62,663 nucleotides of DNA, from assembly GCF_021440515.1 (NCBI RefSeq), contig NZ_JAKCMV010000006.1, forward strand, positions 1-62,663, written 5' to 3'. Position numbers and translations under genes: made by a program. The notes under the pieces are model-generated. The model did not search any database. It had not been told where the DNA came from and saw nothing but the letters and a program-made list of their open reading frames with translations. Positions 51,181-62,663 of this stretch are shown here, in pieces; the stretch's first letter is position 1, and each line of letters starts with the position of its first letter. This stretch comes from Enterobacter asburiae (GTDB taxonomy: Bacteria; Pseudomonadota; Gammaproteobacteria; Enterobacterales; Enterobacteriaceae).

Positions 51181-53319
51181 ATGAGCACCATTTTGATTTT
51201 TCTCGCTGCTATGCTGGCCTGCGCTTTGATTGCAGGGTGGGTATACAGGGGTCGCGCCCGGCGCCGATATCGGCTGCCCTTCCTGAACGCGTTTGCCGGT
51301 GCGAACACCCGTAAACTGTCGCCGGAAGAACGCAGCGCCGTTGAAAGCTACCTCGACACGCTAAACCGTTCGCAGCAGACGCCCGGGCCAACCGGCGCCA
51401 GCACTGCGCCCGTGTCCCTGACGCTTAATGCCCAGAGCGACACCGTCATTTGCGTCACGCGCTCGATTACCCGCTACGGTATCACCACCGACGATCCCAA
51501 CAAGTGGCGTTACTATCTTGATTCCGTTGAAGTGCATTTGCCGCCGTTCTGGGAGCAGTACATCAACGACGAAAACAGCGTTGAGCTTATCCATACCGAC
51601 TCTCTGCCGCTGGTGATCACCCTTAACGGACACACCCTGAACGAATACGTTCAGGAAGCGCCGCGCTTTGCGCTGGAGCGCGCGAGTTCAACGCAGGCGT
51701 CCATTCGTGGCGAAGAGAGCGAGCAGATTGAGCTGCTCAATATCCGTCAGGAAACGCACGAAGAGTACGCCCTGAGCCGCCCGGACGGCATCCGCGAGGC
51801 GGTGCTGATCGTCGCCGCTTTCCTGCTGTTCTTTATCTGCCTGCTCTCTCCGGACGTCTTCGTGCCCTGGCTGGCTGGCGGCGCGGTGCTGCTGCTGGCG
51901 GCGGGTCTGTGGGGGCTGTTCGCACCACCGTCTAAAACCGCCCTGCGGGAAATCCACTGCCTGCGCGGCACGCCGAAGCGCTGGGGGTTGTTCGGTGAGA
52001 ACGATCAGGAACATATCAACAATATCTCCCTCGGCATTATCGACCTGATTTATCCGCGCCACTGGCAGCCGTGGATCGCCCAGGATTTGGGTCATAAAAC
52101 CGATATCGATATCTATCTCGACCGTCAGGTGGTGCGTCAGGGGCGGTATCTCTCCCTGCACGACGAGGTGAAGAACTTCCCGCTCCAGCACTGGCTGCGC
52201 AGCAGCGCGATCGCCGGGGGCGCTGCCGCCGTGCTGATAATGCTGATTTTCTTCGTGCCGCTCGATATGCCCATCAAATTCACCCTGTCGTGGATCAAAG
52301 GGGCGCAAACCGTCGAAGCCACCAGCGTAAAAGAGCTGGACGAGGCCGGCGTGCGGGTGGGCGATACGCTGCGCCTGAAAGGCACCGGGATGTGTAACAT
52401 CCATGCGCCGGGCAGCTGGAACATGCGTCAAAACTCGCCGTTCGCCCCGTTTGACTGCTCGCAGATTATCTGGAACGACGCGCCGCCGCTGCCGCTGCCC
52501 GAGTCTGACGTGGTGGGTAAAGCCGCCGCCCTTAGCCAGGCGGTAAGCCGCCAGCTGCATCCGAAGGCGGATGATGATTCCCGCGTTAGCCCGGCCCTGC
52601 GTTCCGCCATTCAGAAATCCGGTATGATCCTGCTGGACGACTTCGGTGAAATCGTGCAGAAAACCCAGGATTTGTGCTCCGCGCCGGACGAGTGCGTGCG
52701 CCTGAAGAACGCGCTGGTTAACCTCGGCAACAGCAAAGACTGGGAAGCGCTGGTGAAGCGCGCGAACGCGGGCAAGCTGGACGGCGTGAATGTGCTGCTG
52801 CGCCCGGTCAGCGCCGAGTCCCTGGATAATCTGGTCACCACCTCCACCGCACCGTTCGTGATGCGCGAAACCACCCGCGCCGCGCAGTCGCTGAACAGCC
52901 CGGCACCGGGCGGGTTTGTGATTGCCAGCGACGAGGGGAGCGACCTGGTCGATCAGCCGTATCCGCAGGTCGCGCTGTATGATTACCCGGCCCAGGAGCA
53001 GTGGGGCGAGTTCCAGCGTCTGGCGCAGATGCTGATGCAAACGCCGTTCAGCGCCGAAGGGATCGTCACGCGGATCGTGACCGACGCCAACGGCACGCGC
53101 CATATCGATCTGCACCGGATGCCTGACAGCGCGGGGCTGTGGCGCTACGTCGGCACTTCCCTGCTGATGATCGCCATGCTGGCCTGTATGCTCTGGAACG
53201 GCTACATGGCCGTGCGCCGCTACCAGCGCTCGCGCACGCGTCTGGCTGAGATCCAGCAATACTACGAAAACTGCCTCAATTCTAAGCTCATCTCCTCCCC
53301 GGAGAGCCTGATCGGATAA
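51181..53319 (+). CDS. igaA: IgaA/YrfF, inner-membrane attenuator of the Rcs phosphorelay
   Basis: IgaA restrains the Rcs envelope-stress pathway by contacting RcsD and is essential in Salmonella unless Rcs is off. It is 712 aa. Membrane helices are at the N-terminus (STILIFLAAMLACALIAGWV, 2-21), at about 205-250, near 345-360 (VLIMLIFFVPLDMP) and at the C-terminus (about 655-680), with a large periplasmic domain between the third and fourth. GGGG-A site precedes the ATG. Confidence 0.95.
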   Translation: MSTILIFLAAMLACALIAGWVYRGRARRRYRLPFLNAFAGANTRKLSPEERSAVESYLDTLNRSQQTPGPTGASTAPVSLTLNAQSDTVICVTRSITRYGITTDDPNKWRYYLDSVEVHLPPFWEQYINDENSVELIHTDSLPLVITLNGHTLNEYVQEAPRFALERASSTQASIRGEESEQIELLNIRQETHEEYALSRPDGIREAVLIVAAFLLFFICLLSPDVFVPWLAGGAVLLLAAGLWGLFAPPSKTALREIHCLRGTPKRWGLFGENDQEHINNISLGIIDLIYPRHWQPWIAQDLGHKTDIDIYLDRQVVRQGRYLSLHDEVKNFPLQHWLRSSAIAGGAAAVLIMLIFFVPLDMPIKFTLSWIKGAQTVEATSVKELDEAGVRVGDTLRLKGTGMCNIHAPGSWNMRQNSPFAPFDCSQIIWNDAPPLPLPESDVVGKAAALSQAVSRQLHPKADDDSRVSPALRSAIQKSGMILLDDFGEIVQKTQDLCSAPDECVRLKNALVNLGNSKDWEALVKRANAGKLDGVNVLLRPVSAESLDNLVTTSTAPFVMRETTRAAQSLNSPAPGGFVIASDEGSDLVDQPYPQVALYDYPAQEQWGEFQRLAQMLMQTPFSAEGIVTRIVTDANGTRHIDLHRMPDSAGLWRYVGTSLLMIAMLACMLWNGYMAVRRYQRSRTRLAEIQQYYENCLNSKLISSPESLIG

Positions 53320-53384
53320 CGTCACGGCGCGACAACTTATGCTACCCTGTCGCGCACGTAACTTCTGGCTAAAGAGTTCCCCTT

Positions 53385-54068
53385 ATGCATCTTGATATCG
53401 CCTGGCAGGACGTGGATACCGTCCTGCTGGATATGGACGGCACGCTGCTCGATCTCGCCTTCGATAACTATTTCTGGCAAACGCTGGTGCCTGAGACTTA
53501 CGGCAAGCAGCAGGGGATCTCCCCGGCAGAGGCGCAGGAATTCATCCGTTCGCAGTATAGCGCCGTGCAGCATACGCTAAACTGGTACTGTCTCGACTAC
53601 TGGAGCGAGCGCCTCGGCCTGGATATTTGCGCCATGACCACCGCCCAGGGGCCGCGCGCCGTTTTGCGTGAAGATACCGTGCCGTTCCTGGACGCGCTGA
53701 AAGCCAGCGGCAAGCGCCGGATTTTGCTGACCAACGCGCACCCGCACAACCTGGCCGTGAAGCTGGAACACACCGGACTGGCATCACACCTTGATTTATT
53801 ACTTTCCACCCACACATTTGGTTATCCGAAAGAAGATCAGCGGTTATGGCACGCCGTGGCTGAAGAGACCGGCTTACAGCCGGAAAGAACGCTGTTCATT
53901 GACGACAGCGAAGCGATTCTGGATTCTGCCGCCACCTTTGGCATTCGCTACTGCGTGGGCGTGACGAACCCTGATTCCGGCCTGGCTGAAAAAAGCTACC
54001 TGCGTCATCCGGGGCTGAACGACTATCGCCGGATGATCCCCTCACTCACCGTGAAGGAGTCGCCATGA
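53385..54068 (+). CDS. yrfG: GMP/IMP nucleotidase YrfG (HAD family)
   Basis: A 227-aa HAD hydrolase; E. coli YrfG dephosphorylates purine nucleotides (GMP, IMP). Motif I VLLDMDGTLLDLAFDNYFW is at about residues 13-31, motif II ILLTNAHP and motif IV FIDDSEAIL follow. It overlaps hslR by four bases (ATGA). Confidence 0.93.
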   Translation: MHLDIAWQDVDTVLLDMDGTLLDLAFDNYFWQTLVPETYGKQQGISPAEAQEFIRSQYSAVQHTLNWYCLDYWSERLGLDICAMTTAQGPRAVLREDTVPFLDALKASGKRRILLTNAHPHNLAVKLEHTGLASHLDLLLSTHTFGYPKEDQRLWHAVAEETGLQPERTLFIDDSEAILDSAATFGIRYCVGVTNPDSGLAEKSYLRHPGLNDYRRMIPSLTVKESP

Positions 54069-54466
54069 AAGAAAAACCCTCCGACGGGGTAAGACTGGAT
54101 AAATGGCTGTGGGCCGCCCGTTTTTACAAAACGCGTGCGCTTGCCCGGGAGATGATTGACGGCGGCAAAGTGCATTACAACGGCCAGCGCGGCAAGCCGA
54201 GCAAGCTGGTTGAGCTGAATGCCACGATAACCCTGCGTCAGGGCAACGATGAAAAAACGGTGGTGATCAAAGCCATTACCGAACAGCGAAGGCCCGCAAC
54301 CGAAGCCGTTTTGCTCTATGAAGAAACGGTGGAAAGCGTCGAAAAACGCGAGAAGACGGCACTGGCACGCAAAATGAACGCGCTGACCATGCCGCACCCG
54401 GATCGGCGTCCGGATAAAAAAGAGCGCCGTGAACTGATGAAATTTAAACACGGTGAGAGCGACTAA
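54065..54466 (+). CDS. hslR: Heat-shock ribosome-associated protein Hsp15
   Basis: Hsp15 binds 50S subunits that carry a peptidyl-tRNA and helps recycle them. It is 133 aa with an S4 RNA-binding domain at about residues 8-70 ([20 protein letters not shown]) and a basic C-terminus. It is coupled to yrfG by overlap and followed by hslO after 25 bp, the heat-shock pair of E. coli. Confidence 0.96.
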   Translation: MKEKPSDGVRLDKWLWAARFYKTRALAREMIDGGKVHYNGQRGKPSKLVELNATITLRQGNDEKTVVIKAITEQRRPATEAVLLYEETVESVEKREKTALARKMNALTMPHPDRRPDKKERRELMKFKHGESD

Positions 54467-54491
54467 CCCCTCACCCGCACGAGAGACTATT

Positions 54492-55370
54492 ATGGCCCAA
54501 CACGACCAATTACACCGCTATCTGTTTGAACAATTCGCCGTGCGCGGCGAGCTGGTCACCGTGTCCGAGACCTGGAAACAGATCCTGGAAAACCACAACT
54601 ACCCGCTGCCGGTAAAAACCCTGTTGGGCGAACTGCTGGTTGCCACCAGCCTGCTGACCGCGACGCTGAAATTTGCCGGTGATATCACCGTGCAGTTGCA
54701 GGGTGACGGCCCGATGACGCTGGCGGTGATCAACGGTAATAACCAGCAGCAGATGCGCGGCGTGGCGCGCGTTCAGGGCGACGTGCCTGAAAACGCGGAT
54801 CTGAAAACGCTGGTGGGCAATGGCTATCTGGTGATCACCATCTCCCCGGAAGAGGGCGAGCGTTATCAGGGCGTGGTCGGTCTGGAAGGCGACACCCTGG
54901 CGGCGTGCCTGGAAGATTACTTCATGCGCTCCGAGCAGCTGCCGACGCGTCTGTTCATCCGCACCGGTGAAGTGGACGGCCAGCCGGCGGCGGGCGGGAT
55001 GCTGTTGCAGGTTCTGCCAGCGCAGGACGCACAGACGAACGACTTCGAGCACCTGGCGACCCTGACCGAAACCGTTAAGGCCGAAGAGCTGTTCACCCTG
55101 TCCGCGACCGACGTGCTGTGGCGTCTGTATCACGAAGAAGAGGTGACGGTTTACGACCCGCAGGCGGTTGAGTTCAAATGTACCTGTTCCCGCGAGCGCT
55201 GCGCGGGCGCGCTGAAAACCCTGCCGGATGAAGAGATCGACAGCATCATGGCGGAAGACGGTGAAATTGATATGCACTGCGACTACTGCGGTACGCATTA
55301 CGTGTTCAACGCGATGGATATCGCGGAGATCCGCAATAACGCCTCCCCGGCGGATCCGCAGGTTCATTAA
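54492..55370 (+). CDS. hslO: Redox-regulated chaperone Hsp33
   Basis: Hsp33 is a holdase switched on by oxidation and unfolding of its zinc centre. It is 292 aa from ATG 54492 ([20 protein letters not shown]), the E. coli length. The redox switch cysteines are CTC (in [10 protein letters not shown]) near 232-234 and CDYC near 265-268. E. coli has yhgE downstream; it is absent here. Confidence 0.97.
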   Translation: MAQHDQLHRYLFEQFAVRGELVTVSETWKQILENHNYPLPVKTLLGELLVATSLLTATLKFAGDITVQLQGDGPMTLAVINGNNQQQMRGVARVQGDVPENADLKTLVGNGYLVITISPEEGERYQGVVGLEGDTLAACLEDYFMRSEQLPTRLFIRTGEVDGQPAAGGMLLQVLPAQDAQTNDFEHLATLTETVKAEELFTLSATDVLWRLYHEEEVTVYDPQAVEFKCTCSRERCAGALKTLPDEEIDSIMAEDGEIDMHCDYCGTHYVFNAMDIAEIRNNASPADPQVH

Positions 55371-55702
55371 TTCCCTCGTGCCCTCCCCTTAGCGGGGAGG
55401 GCAAATCCCCCGCATTAGCTGAATCGTATTCACACTGTAACCCTTACGTAATTTTCCTACATGTATGCGATTACATTCACATTCCTTCCGATAAATTCAC
55501 CGCTAATTAACCTTTTAAGAACATTTTCCCCAACCAAAAAGCGATTCCTGCGATAATCTGCCCGCCCTGTGGCTGGAGTCGCAGCGTTTTCCGTTAGTAA
55601 GGGTTTTGTCCAGATACGTAAATGTATGAGCCCCGTCCCGGTTAACAACCTAAGAAAAACCCTACAATTTCAGGCAGTACATATTGGCTAAGGAGCAGTG
55701 AC
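55371..55702 (+). promoter_or_regulatory. hslO-pckA intergenic and pckA control region
   Basis: 332 bp with no gene. A 9-bp hairpin (GCCCTCCCC/GGGGAGGGC, 55380-55402) lies just past hslO but lacks a T-run. A Cra-like site GCTGAATCGTATTC (55418-55431) matches RSTGAAWCSNTHHW at 13 of 14 positions. A CRP-like site TGCGATTACATTCACA (55466-55481) matches 9 of 10 core bases. E. coli pckA is activated by CRP and Cra. AAGGAG precedes the pckA ATG. Confidence 0.55.
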
Positions 55703-57322
55703 ATGCGCGTTAAAGGTATAACCTCGCAAGATCTCAAGGCTTATGGCATTCACGACGTCCAGGAACTCGTTTACAACCCCGATTACGATACGCTGTATCA
55801 GGAGGAGCTCAATCCAGCACTGGAAGGATACGAGCGAGGTGTGTTGACGAATCTTGGTGCTATCGCCGTCGATACCGGTATCTTTACCGGCCGTTCGCCG
55901 AAAGATAAGTATATCGTCCGTGACGACACCACCCGCGACACGCTGTGGTGGTCAGACAAAGGCAAGGGCAAGAACGACAACAAGCCGCTCTCCCCTGACA
56001 CCTGGCAGCATCTGAAAGGACTCGTCACCGAACAACTCTCCGGCAAGCGTCTGTTCATCATCGACGCCTTCTGCGGCGCTAACGCCGACACCCGTCTTGC
56101 CGTTCGTTTTATTACCGAAGTGGCCTGGCAGGCGCATTTCGTGAAGAACATGTTCATTCGCCCGACCGACGAAGAGCTTCAGGATTTCAGCCCTGACTTT
56201 ATCGTGATGAACGGCGCGAAATGCACCAACCCGCAGTGGAAAGAGCAGGGCCTGAACTCCGAGAACTTCATCGCCTTCAACCTGACCGAGCGTATCCAGC
56301 TGATTGGCGGAACCTGGTACGGCGGCGAGATGAAAAAAGGGATGTTCTCGGTGATGAACTACCTGCTGCCGTTGCAGGGGATTGCCTCTATGCACTGCTC
56401 CGCGAACGTCGGCGAAAAAGGCGATGTTGCGGTCTTCTTTGGTCTTTCCGGTACGGGTAAAACCACGCTCTCCACCGATCCGAAACGCCGCCTGATTGGC
56501 GATGACGAACACGGCTGGGACGACGACGGCGTGTTTAACTTCGAAGGCGGCTGCTACGCGAAGACCATCCGTCTGTCCGAAGAGGCCGAGCCGGACATCT
56601 TCCACGCCATCCGCCGCGATGCGCTACTGGAAAACGTCACCGTGCGCGCCGACGGCTCTATCGACTTCGACGATGCGTCGAAAACCGAAAACACCCGCGT
56701 TTCTTACCCGATCTACCACATCGACAACATTGTGAAGCCGGTGTCGAAAGCGGGTCACGCCACCAAGGTGATTTTCCTGACCGCCGACGCGTTCGGCGTG
56801 CTGCCGCCGGTGTCACGCCTGACCGCCAGCCAGACTCAGTACCACTTCCTGTCCGGCTTTACCGCCAAACTGGCGGGCACCGAGCGCGGCGTGACCGAGC
56901 CGACCCCAACCTTCTCCGCCTGCTTCGGCGCGGCCTTCCTGTCGCTGCACCCGACGCAGTACGCAGAAGTGCTGGTGAAGCGTATGCAGGCATCGGGCGC
57001 GCAGGCCTATCTGGTGAACACCGGCTGGAACGGCACGGGGAAACGTATTTCGATCAAGGACACGCGCGCGATTATCGACGCGATTCTGGATGGTTCTCTG
57101 GACGACGCGGAAACCTTCACCCTGCCGATGTTTGACCTGGCGATCCCAACGGCGCTGCCGGGCGTAGATACCCGTATCCTCGACCCGCGCAATACCTACG
57201 GCTCACCGGAACAGTGGCGTGAGAAAGCAGAAACGCTGGCGAAGCTGTTTATTGAGAACTTTGAGAAGTATACCGATACCCCGGCAGGTGCAGCGCTGGT
57301 GAGCGCGGGACCGAAGCTGTAA
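55703..57322 (+). CDS. pckA: ATP-dependent phosphoenolpyruvate carboxykinase
   Basis: PckA converts oxaloacetate and ATP to PEP and CO2, the entry to gluconeogenesis. It is 539 aa. Kinase motifs: [11 protein letters not shown] (P-loop, near 247-257) and [10 protein letters not shown] (kinase 2, near 266-275); substrate-binding [10 protein letters not shown] is near 60. It stands alone, with CRP- and Cra-like sites upstream and a REP plus terminator downstream. Confidence 0.98.
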   Translation: MRVKGITSQDLKAYGIHDVQELVYNPDYDTLYQEELNPALEGYERGVLTNLGAIAVDTGIFTGRSPKDKYIVRDDTTRDTLWWSDKGKGKNDNKPLSPDTWQHLKGLVTEQLSGKRLFIIDAFCGANADTRLAVRFITEVAWQAHFVKNMFIRPTDEELQDFSPDFIVMNGAKCTNPQWKEQGLNSENFIAFNLTERIQLIGGTWYGGEMKKGMFSVMNYLLPLQGIASMHCSANVGEKGDVAVFFGLSGTGKTTLSTDPKRRLIGDDEHGWDDDGVFNFEGGCYAKTIRLSEEAEPDIFHAIRRDALLENVTVRADGSIDFDDASKTENTRVSYPIYHIDNIVKPVSKAGHATKVIFLTADAFGVLPPVSRLTASQTQYHFLSGFTAKLAGTERGVTEPTPTFSACFGAAFLSLHPTQYAEVLVKRMQASGAQAYLVNTGWNGTGKRISIKDTRAIIDAILDGSLDDAETFTLPMFDLAIPTALPGVDTRILDPRNTYGSPEQWREKAETLAKLFIENFEKYTDTPAGAALVSAGPKL

Positions 57323-57330
57323 ACCTTTCA

Positions 57331-57351
57331 CCCTCTCCCTGTGGGAGAGGG
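57331..57351. repeat. Short palindrome after pckA
   Basis: CCCTCTCCC-TGT-GGGAGAGGG, a perfect 9-bp hairpin 9 bp after the pckA stop, of a kind scattered in enterobacterial genomes. No T-run follows; the true terminator is at 57422-57450. Confidence 0.6.
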
Positions 57352-57388
57352 CCGGGGTGAGGGCATCAGGCCGCAGAGATCGCATTTA

Positions 57389-57420
57389 GTCGGGTGGCGG
57401 CTCCGCCTTACCCGACCTAC
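57389..57420. repeat. REP element between pckA and envZ
   Basis: A single REP palindrome GTCGGGTGGCGGCTCCGCCT...CCGACCTAC, identical in core to the left REP at 37479-37510, between the convergent ends of pckA and envZ. Confidence 0.85.
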
Positions 57421-57421
57421 G

Positions 57422-57448
57422 AAAAAGGGTGGCATTCGCCACCCTTTT

Positions 57449-57450
<2 letters not shown>
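57422..57450. terminator. Bidirectional pckA/envZ terminator
   Basis: A 12-bp stem AAAAAGGGTGGC/GCCACCCTTTTT (57422-57433 with 57438-57449), 4-nt loop ATTC, with A-run and T-run on the two sides. It ends just at the envZ stop codon (57449). Confidence 0.9.
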
Positions 57451-59511
<2,061 letters not shown>

Positions 59512-59539
59512 TGTATTTACTCCCAAAGGTTCGGATAGT

Positions 59540-59621
59540 CTTTGTAACAGGGTATTCTAAAAAAGTGCACGTGTTCGACCAGCTAATTCTGGTATAAATT
59601 CTAGTCGAAATTGTTACAAAG
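59540..59621. promoter_or_regulatory. Long-range inverted repeat in the ompR-greB control region
   Basis: CTTTGTAACA (59540-59549) and TGTTACAAAG (59612-59621) form a perfect 10-bp inverted repeat 62 bp apart, enclosing the region where the ompR promoters are expected. It could form a looped operator or be chance. The 233-bp gap holds no gene. Confidence 0.4.
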
Positions 59622-59744
59622 CATATTTAACAGCAGCTTATCTGCATATTTCATCACAGAAATCATTATGAACGCTGTAGGTTAAACGCTTTGATACGTA
59701 ATGTGCGCAACGTCTGAAATGAAGTCGAGTCTGAAGGTCACACC

Positions 59745-60218
59745 ATGAAAACGCCTCTGATCACCCGCGAAGGGTACGAAAAACTCAAAAAAGAGATGGA
59801 TTACCTGTGGCGTGAGGAGCGCCCGGAGGTGACGAAAAAGGTCACCTGGGCGGCAAGCCTGGGGGATCGCAGCGAGAACGCTGACTATCAGTACAACAAA
59901 AAGCGCCTGCGCGAAATCGACCGTCGGGTGCGCTACCTGACCAAGTGCCTCGAAAACCTCAAGATTGTCGATTACTCCCCCCAGCAGGAGGGCAAAGTGT
60001 TCTTCGGCGCGTGGGTCGAAATCGAAAATGACGATGGCGACACCCTGCGTTTTCGCATCGTCGGCTACGATGAAATTTTTGGTCGTAAGGATTACATCTC
60101 CATCGACTCGCCGATGGCCCGCGCCCTGCTGAAAAAGGAGGTTGGCGATCTGGCCGTCGTGCAAACGCCGGGCGGCGAAGCGAGCTGGTACGTTAACGAA
60201 ATCGAGTACGTAAAATAA
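59745..60218 (+). CDS. greB: Transcript cleavage factor GreB
   Basis: GreB stimulates RNA cleavage by backtracked RNA polymerase. It is 157 aa. The N-terminal coiled coil carries GDRSENADYQYNKKRLREID near residues 40-60, with the acidic tip D and E residues that coordinate the catalytic Mg; the C-terminal domain has the FKBP-like fold. Divergent from ompR and followed by tex after 87 bp. Confidence 0.97.
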   Translation: MKTPLITREGYEKLKKEMDYLWREERPEVTKKVTWAASLGDRSENADYQYNKKRLREIDRRVRYLTKCLENLKIVDYSPQQEGKVFFGAWVEIENDDGDTLRFRIVGYDEIFGRKDYISIDSPMARALLKKEVGDLAVVQTPGGEASWYVNEIEYVK

Positions 60219-60305
60219 TCTGAGAGCGCCCTCCGCGACTGGCATTTTGCCGTGCCAGTCCGTATAACTATCCCCTGATTTTTGACCCACAAAGATGATA
60301 AAGCC

Positions 60306-62636
60306 ATGATGAAAGAGTCGCTCTGCCGCATTATTGCGGGTGATATTCAGGCCAAAGCCGAACAGGTAGAAGCTGCCGTTCGCCTGCTTGATGAAGGGAA
60401 CACCGTGCCGTTTATTGCACGTTATCGTAAGGAAGTCACCGGCGGACTGGATGATACACAGCTGCGTAATCTGGAAACCCGTCTGGGTTATCTGCGCGAG
60501 CTGGAAGACCGTCGCCAGGCGATCCTTAAATCCATCGGCGAGCAGGGCAAGCTGACCAGCGACCTCGAAAAAGCCATTAACGGCACCCTGAGCAAAACCG
60601 AATTAGAAGATCTCTATCTGCCCTATAAACCGAAGCGCCGCACGCGCGGGCAGATTGCGATTGAAGCGGGCCTGGAGCCGCTGGCCGAGCTGCTGTGGAA
60701 TGCGCCGTCCCACGACCCGGAAACCGAAGCCGCGAAATTTATCGACGCCGACAAAGGCGTGGCGGACACCAAAGCCGCCCTCGACGGCGCGCGCTACATT
60801 CTGATGGAACGTTTCGCCGAAGACGCGGCGCTGCTCTCCAAAGTGCGTGATTACCTGTGGAAAAACGCCCACCTCGTCGCCACCGTCGTCAGCGGTAAAG
60901 AGGAAGAAGGCGCGAAGTTCCGCGACTATTTCGATCACCACGAACCGATTTCAACCACCCCTTCCCACCGCGCGCTGGCGATGTTCCGTGGCCGCAACGA
61001 AGGCGTGCTGCAACTCTCCCTGAATGCCGACCCGCAGTTTGACGAGCCGCCAAAAGAGAGCCACTGCGAGCAGATCATTATGGATCACCTCGGCCTGCGC
61101 CTGAACAACGCCCCAGCGGACAGCTGGCGCAAAGGCGTGGTGAGCTGGACGTGGCGCATCAAGGTGCTGATGCACCTCGAAACCGAGCTGATGGGCACGG
61201 TGCGCGAGCGCGCCGAGGACGAAGCGATTAACGTGTTCGCCCGCAACCTGCACGACCTGCTGATGGCCGCCCCGGCCGGTCTGCGCGCCACGATGGGTCT
61301 CGATCCGGGCCTGCGTACCGGCGTGAAGGTGGCGGTGGTCGACGGCACCGGCAAGCTGGTGGCGACCGACACTATTTATCCGCACACCGGACAGGCGGCA
61401 AAAGCCGCGGTTGCCGTGGCGGCGCTGTGCGAGAAGTACAACGTGGAGCTGGTGGCGATCGGTAACGGTACAGCTTCACGCGAAACCGAGCGTTTCTATC
61501 TGGACGTGCAGAAGCAGTTCCCGAAAGTCACCGCCCAGAAGGTGATCGTCAGCGAAGCCGGGGCATCGGTCTATTCCGCCTCCGAGCTGGCGGCGCAGGA
61601 GTTCCCGGATCTGGACGTGTCCCTGCGCGGTGCGGTCTCTATCGCCCGTCGTTTGCAGGATCCGCTGGCGGAGCTGGTGAAGATCGACCCGAAATCCATC
61701 GGCGTGGGCCAGTATCAGCACGACGTCAGCCAGACTCAGCTGGCGCGCAAGCTGGACGCGGTGGTGGAAGACTGCGTGAACGCCGTTGGCGTGGACCTGA
61801 ATACCGCCTCCGTGGCGCTGCTGACCCGCGTGGCGGGCCTGACCCGCATGATGGCGCAGAACATAGTGGCGTGGCGCGATGAGAACGGCCAGTTCCAGAA
61901 CCGTCAGCAGCTGCTGAAGGTGAGCCGTCTGGGGCCAAAAGCCTTTGAGCAGTGCGCGGGCTTCCTGCGCATCAACCACGGCGACAACCCGCTGGATGCC
62001 TCCACCGTTCACCCGGAAGCCTACCCTATCGTCGAGCGCATTCTGGCGGCCACCCGGCAGGCGCTAAAAGATCTGATGGGCGATAGCAGCGCCCTGCGTA
62101 GCCTGAAAGCGGTTGATTTCACCGACGACCAGTTCGGCGTGCCGACGGTGACCGACATCATCAAAGAGCTGGAAAAACCGGGTCGCGATCCGCGTCCTGA
62201 GTTTAAAACCGCCACCTTTGCTGACGGCGTTGAAACCATGAACGACCTGCTGCCGGGCATGGTGCTGGAAGGCGCGGTCACCAACGTCACCAACTTTGGT
62301 GCCTTTGTGGATATCGGCGTGCATCAGGACGGTCTGGTGCATATCTCGTCGCTGGCGGATAAGTTCGTTGAAGATCCGCATACCGTGGTGAAAGCGGGCG
62401 ATATCGTGAAGGTAAAAGTGCTGGAAGTGGATCTTCAGCGCAAGCGTATCGCCCTGACCATGCGTCTGGACGAGCAGCCGGGTGAAACCAACGCCCGTCG
62501 CGGCGGCAACGGCGGCGGTCGCGAGCAGCAGCGCCCGGCAGCCAAAGCGGCAAAACCACGCGGACGCGACGCGCAGCCTGCGGGCAATAGCGCGATGATG
62601 GACGCGCTGGCGGCGGCGATGGGTAAGAAACGCTAG
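60306..62636 (+). CDS. tex: Transcription accessory protein Tex (YhgF)
   Basis: Tex is an RNA-binding protein related to eukaryotic Spt6. It is 776 aa from ATG 60306 ([20 protein letters not shown]); the frame is open eight codons further up. Domains in order: helical Tex-N (1-about 190), YqgF-like nuclease fold (about 330-450, [19 protein letters not shown]), HhH region (about 480-560), and an S1 RNA-binding domain (about 650-720, [20 protein letters not shown]). The C-terminal tail is basic and Gly/Ala-rich. Full length; feo genes usually follow. Confidence 0.97.
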   Translation: MMKESLCRIIAGDIQAKAEQVEAAVRLLDEGNTVPFIARYRKEVTGGLDDTQLRNLETRLGYLRELEDRRQAILKSIGEQGKLTSDLEKAINGTLSKTELEDLYLPYKPKRRTRGQIAIEAGLEPLAELLWNAPSHDPETEAAKFIDADKGVADTKAALDGARYILMERFAEDAALLSKVRDYLWKNAHLVATVVSGKEEEGAKFRDYFDHHEPISTTPSHRALAMFRGRNEGVLQLSLNADPQFDEPPKESHCEQIIMDHLGLRLNNAPADSWRKGVVSWTWRIKVLMHLETELMGTVRERAEDEAINVFARNLHDLLMAAPAGLRATMGLDPGLRTGVKVAVVDGTGKLVATDTIYPHTGQAAKAAVAVAALCEKYNVELVAIGNGTASRETERFYLDVQKQFPKVTAQKVIVSEAGASVYSASELAAQEFPDLDVSLRGAVSIARRLQDPLAELVKIDPKSIGVGQYQHDVSQTQLARKLDAVVEDCVNAVGVDLNTASVALLTRVAGLTRMMAQNIVAWRDENGQFQNRQQLLKVSRLGPKAFEQCAGFLRINHGDNPLDASTVHPEAYPIVERILAATRQALKDLMGDSSALRSLKAVDFTDDQFGVPTVTDIIKELEKPGRDPRPEFKTATFADGVETMNDLLPGMVLEGAVTNVTNFGAFVDIGVHQDGLVHISSLADKFVEDPHTVVKAGDIVKVKVLEVDLQRKRIALTMRLDEQPGETNARRGGNGGGREQQRPAAKAAKPRGRDAQPAGNSAMMDALAAAMGKKR

Positions 62637-62644
62637 CCATGCTG

Positions 62645-62663
62645 TGCCCGGTGGCGCTGCGCT
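62645..62663. repeat. Partial REP element at window edge
   Basis: GCCCGGTGGCGCTGCGCT, the left half of a REP palindrome like the one at 22962-22990, begins after the tex stop and is cut by the window end. Confidence 0.7.

Noticed and set aside
51688..53325. 545-aa open frame antisense to igaA
   Set aside because: Shadow of igaA; no domain recognised.

Overview
The window is a 62.7-kb chromosomal segment of a member of the Enterobacteriaceae, most like Enterobacter, Lelliottia or Klebsiella. The gene order tuf-fusA-rpsG-rpsL-tusBCD-yheO-fkpA-slyX-slyD-yheV-kefBG-yheS ... crp ... pabA ... nirBD-cysG ... trpS-gph-rpe-dam-damX-aroBK-hofQPONM-mrcA ... pckA-envZ-ompR-greB-tex is the E. coli/Salmonella backbone. 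A malonate decarboxylase (mdc) cluster and a cytosine deaminase gene sit inside it. These identities come from recognising the encoded proteins; no database search was run. I see no tRNA, rRNA, CRISPR array, prophage or insertion sequence.

Layout. 1-3905: str operon, read leftwards from a strong sigma-70 promoter, with tuf cut by the window edge. 3927-5689: tusBCD (tRNA 2-thiouridine sulphur relay) and yheO. 5856-10445: folding factors fkpA and slyD, slyX, yheV, and the K+/H+ antiporter pair kefG-kefB. 10584-12488: yheS (ABC-F). 12504-20586: mdcR and, convergent with it, mdcABCDEFGH, inserted between yheS and yheT. 20815-24389: yheT-yheU-prkB, yhfA and crp. 24447-29701: yhfK, argD, pabA, a Fic-family gene and ppiA. 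29981-37418: tsgA, codA, nirBD, cysG, yhfL. 37559-43982: trpS-gph-rpe-dam-damX-aroB-aroK. 44269-47539: hofQPONM (type IV pilus/competence-like). 47660-54466: mrcA, nudE, igaA, yrfG, hslR. 54492-62636: hslO, pckA, envZ-ompR, greB, tex.

Main point of interest. The gene at 28438-29022 joins an N-terminal segment matching the small antitoxin YhfG, including its Ser-x-x-x-Glu inhibitory motif, in frame to the Fic domain of its cognate toxin. In E. coli these are two genes. An antitoxin/toxin pair thus appears collapsed into one polypeptide resembling an auto-inhibited Fic protein. An inverted repeat overlaps a -10 box just upstream of it.

Other departures from the E. coli layout are: nirC is absent between nirD and cysG; yhgE is absent between hslO and pckA; the frl/yhfS-Z block is absent between yhfL and trpS; codA stands without codB, convergent with the transporter gene tsgA; and mdcR lies 15 bp behind yheS. 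Several regulatory sites can be read directly: FNR and NarL/NarP sites before nirB, paired ARG boxes before argD, a consensus CRP site between ppiA and tsgA, and candidate CRP and Cra sites before pckA. REP-type palindromes lie at several gene ends.
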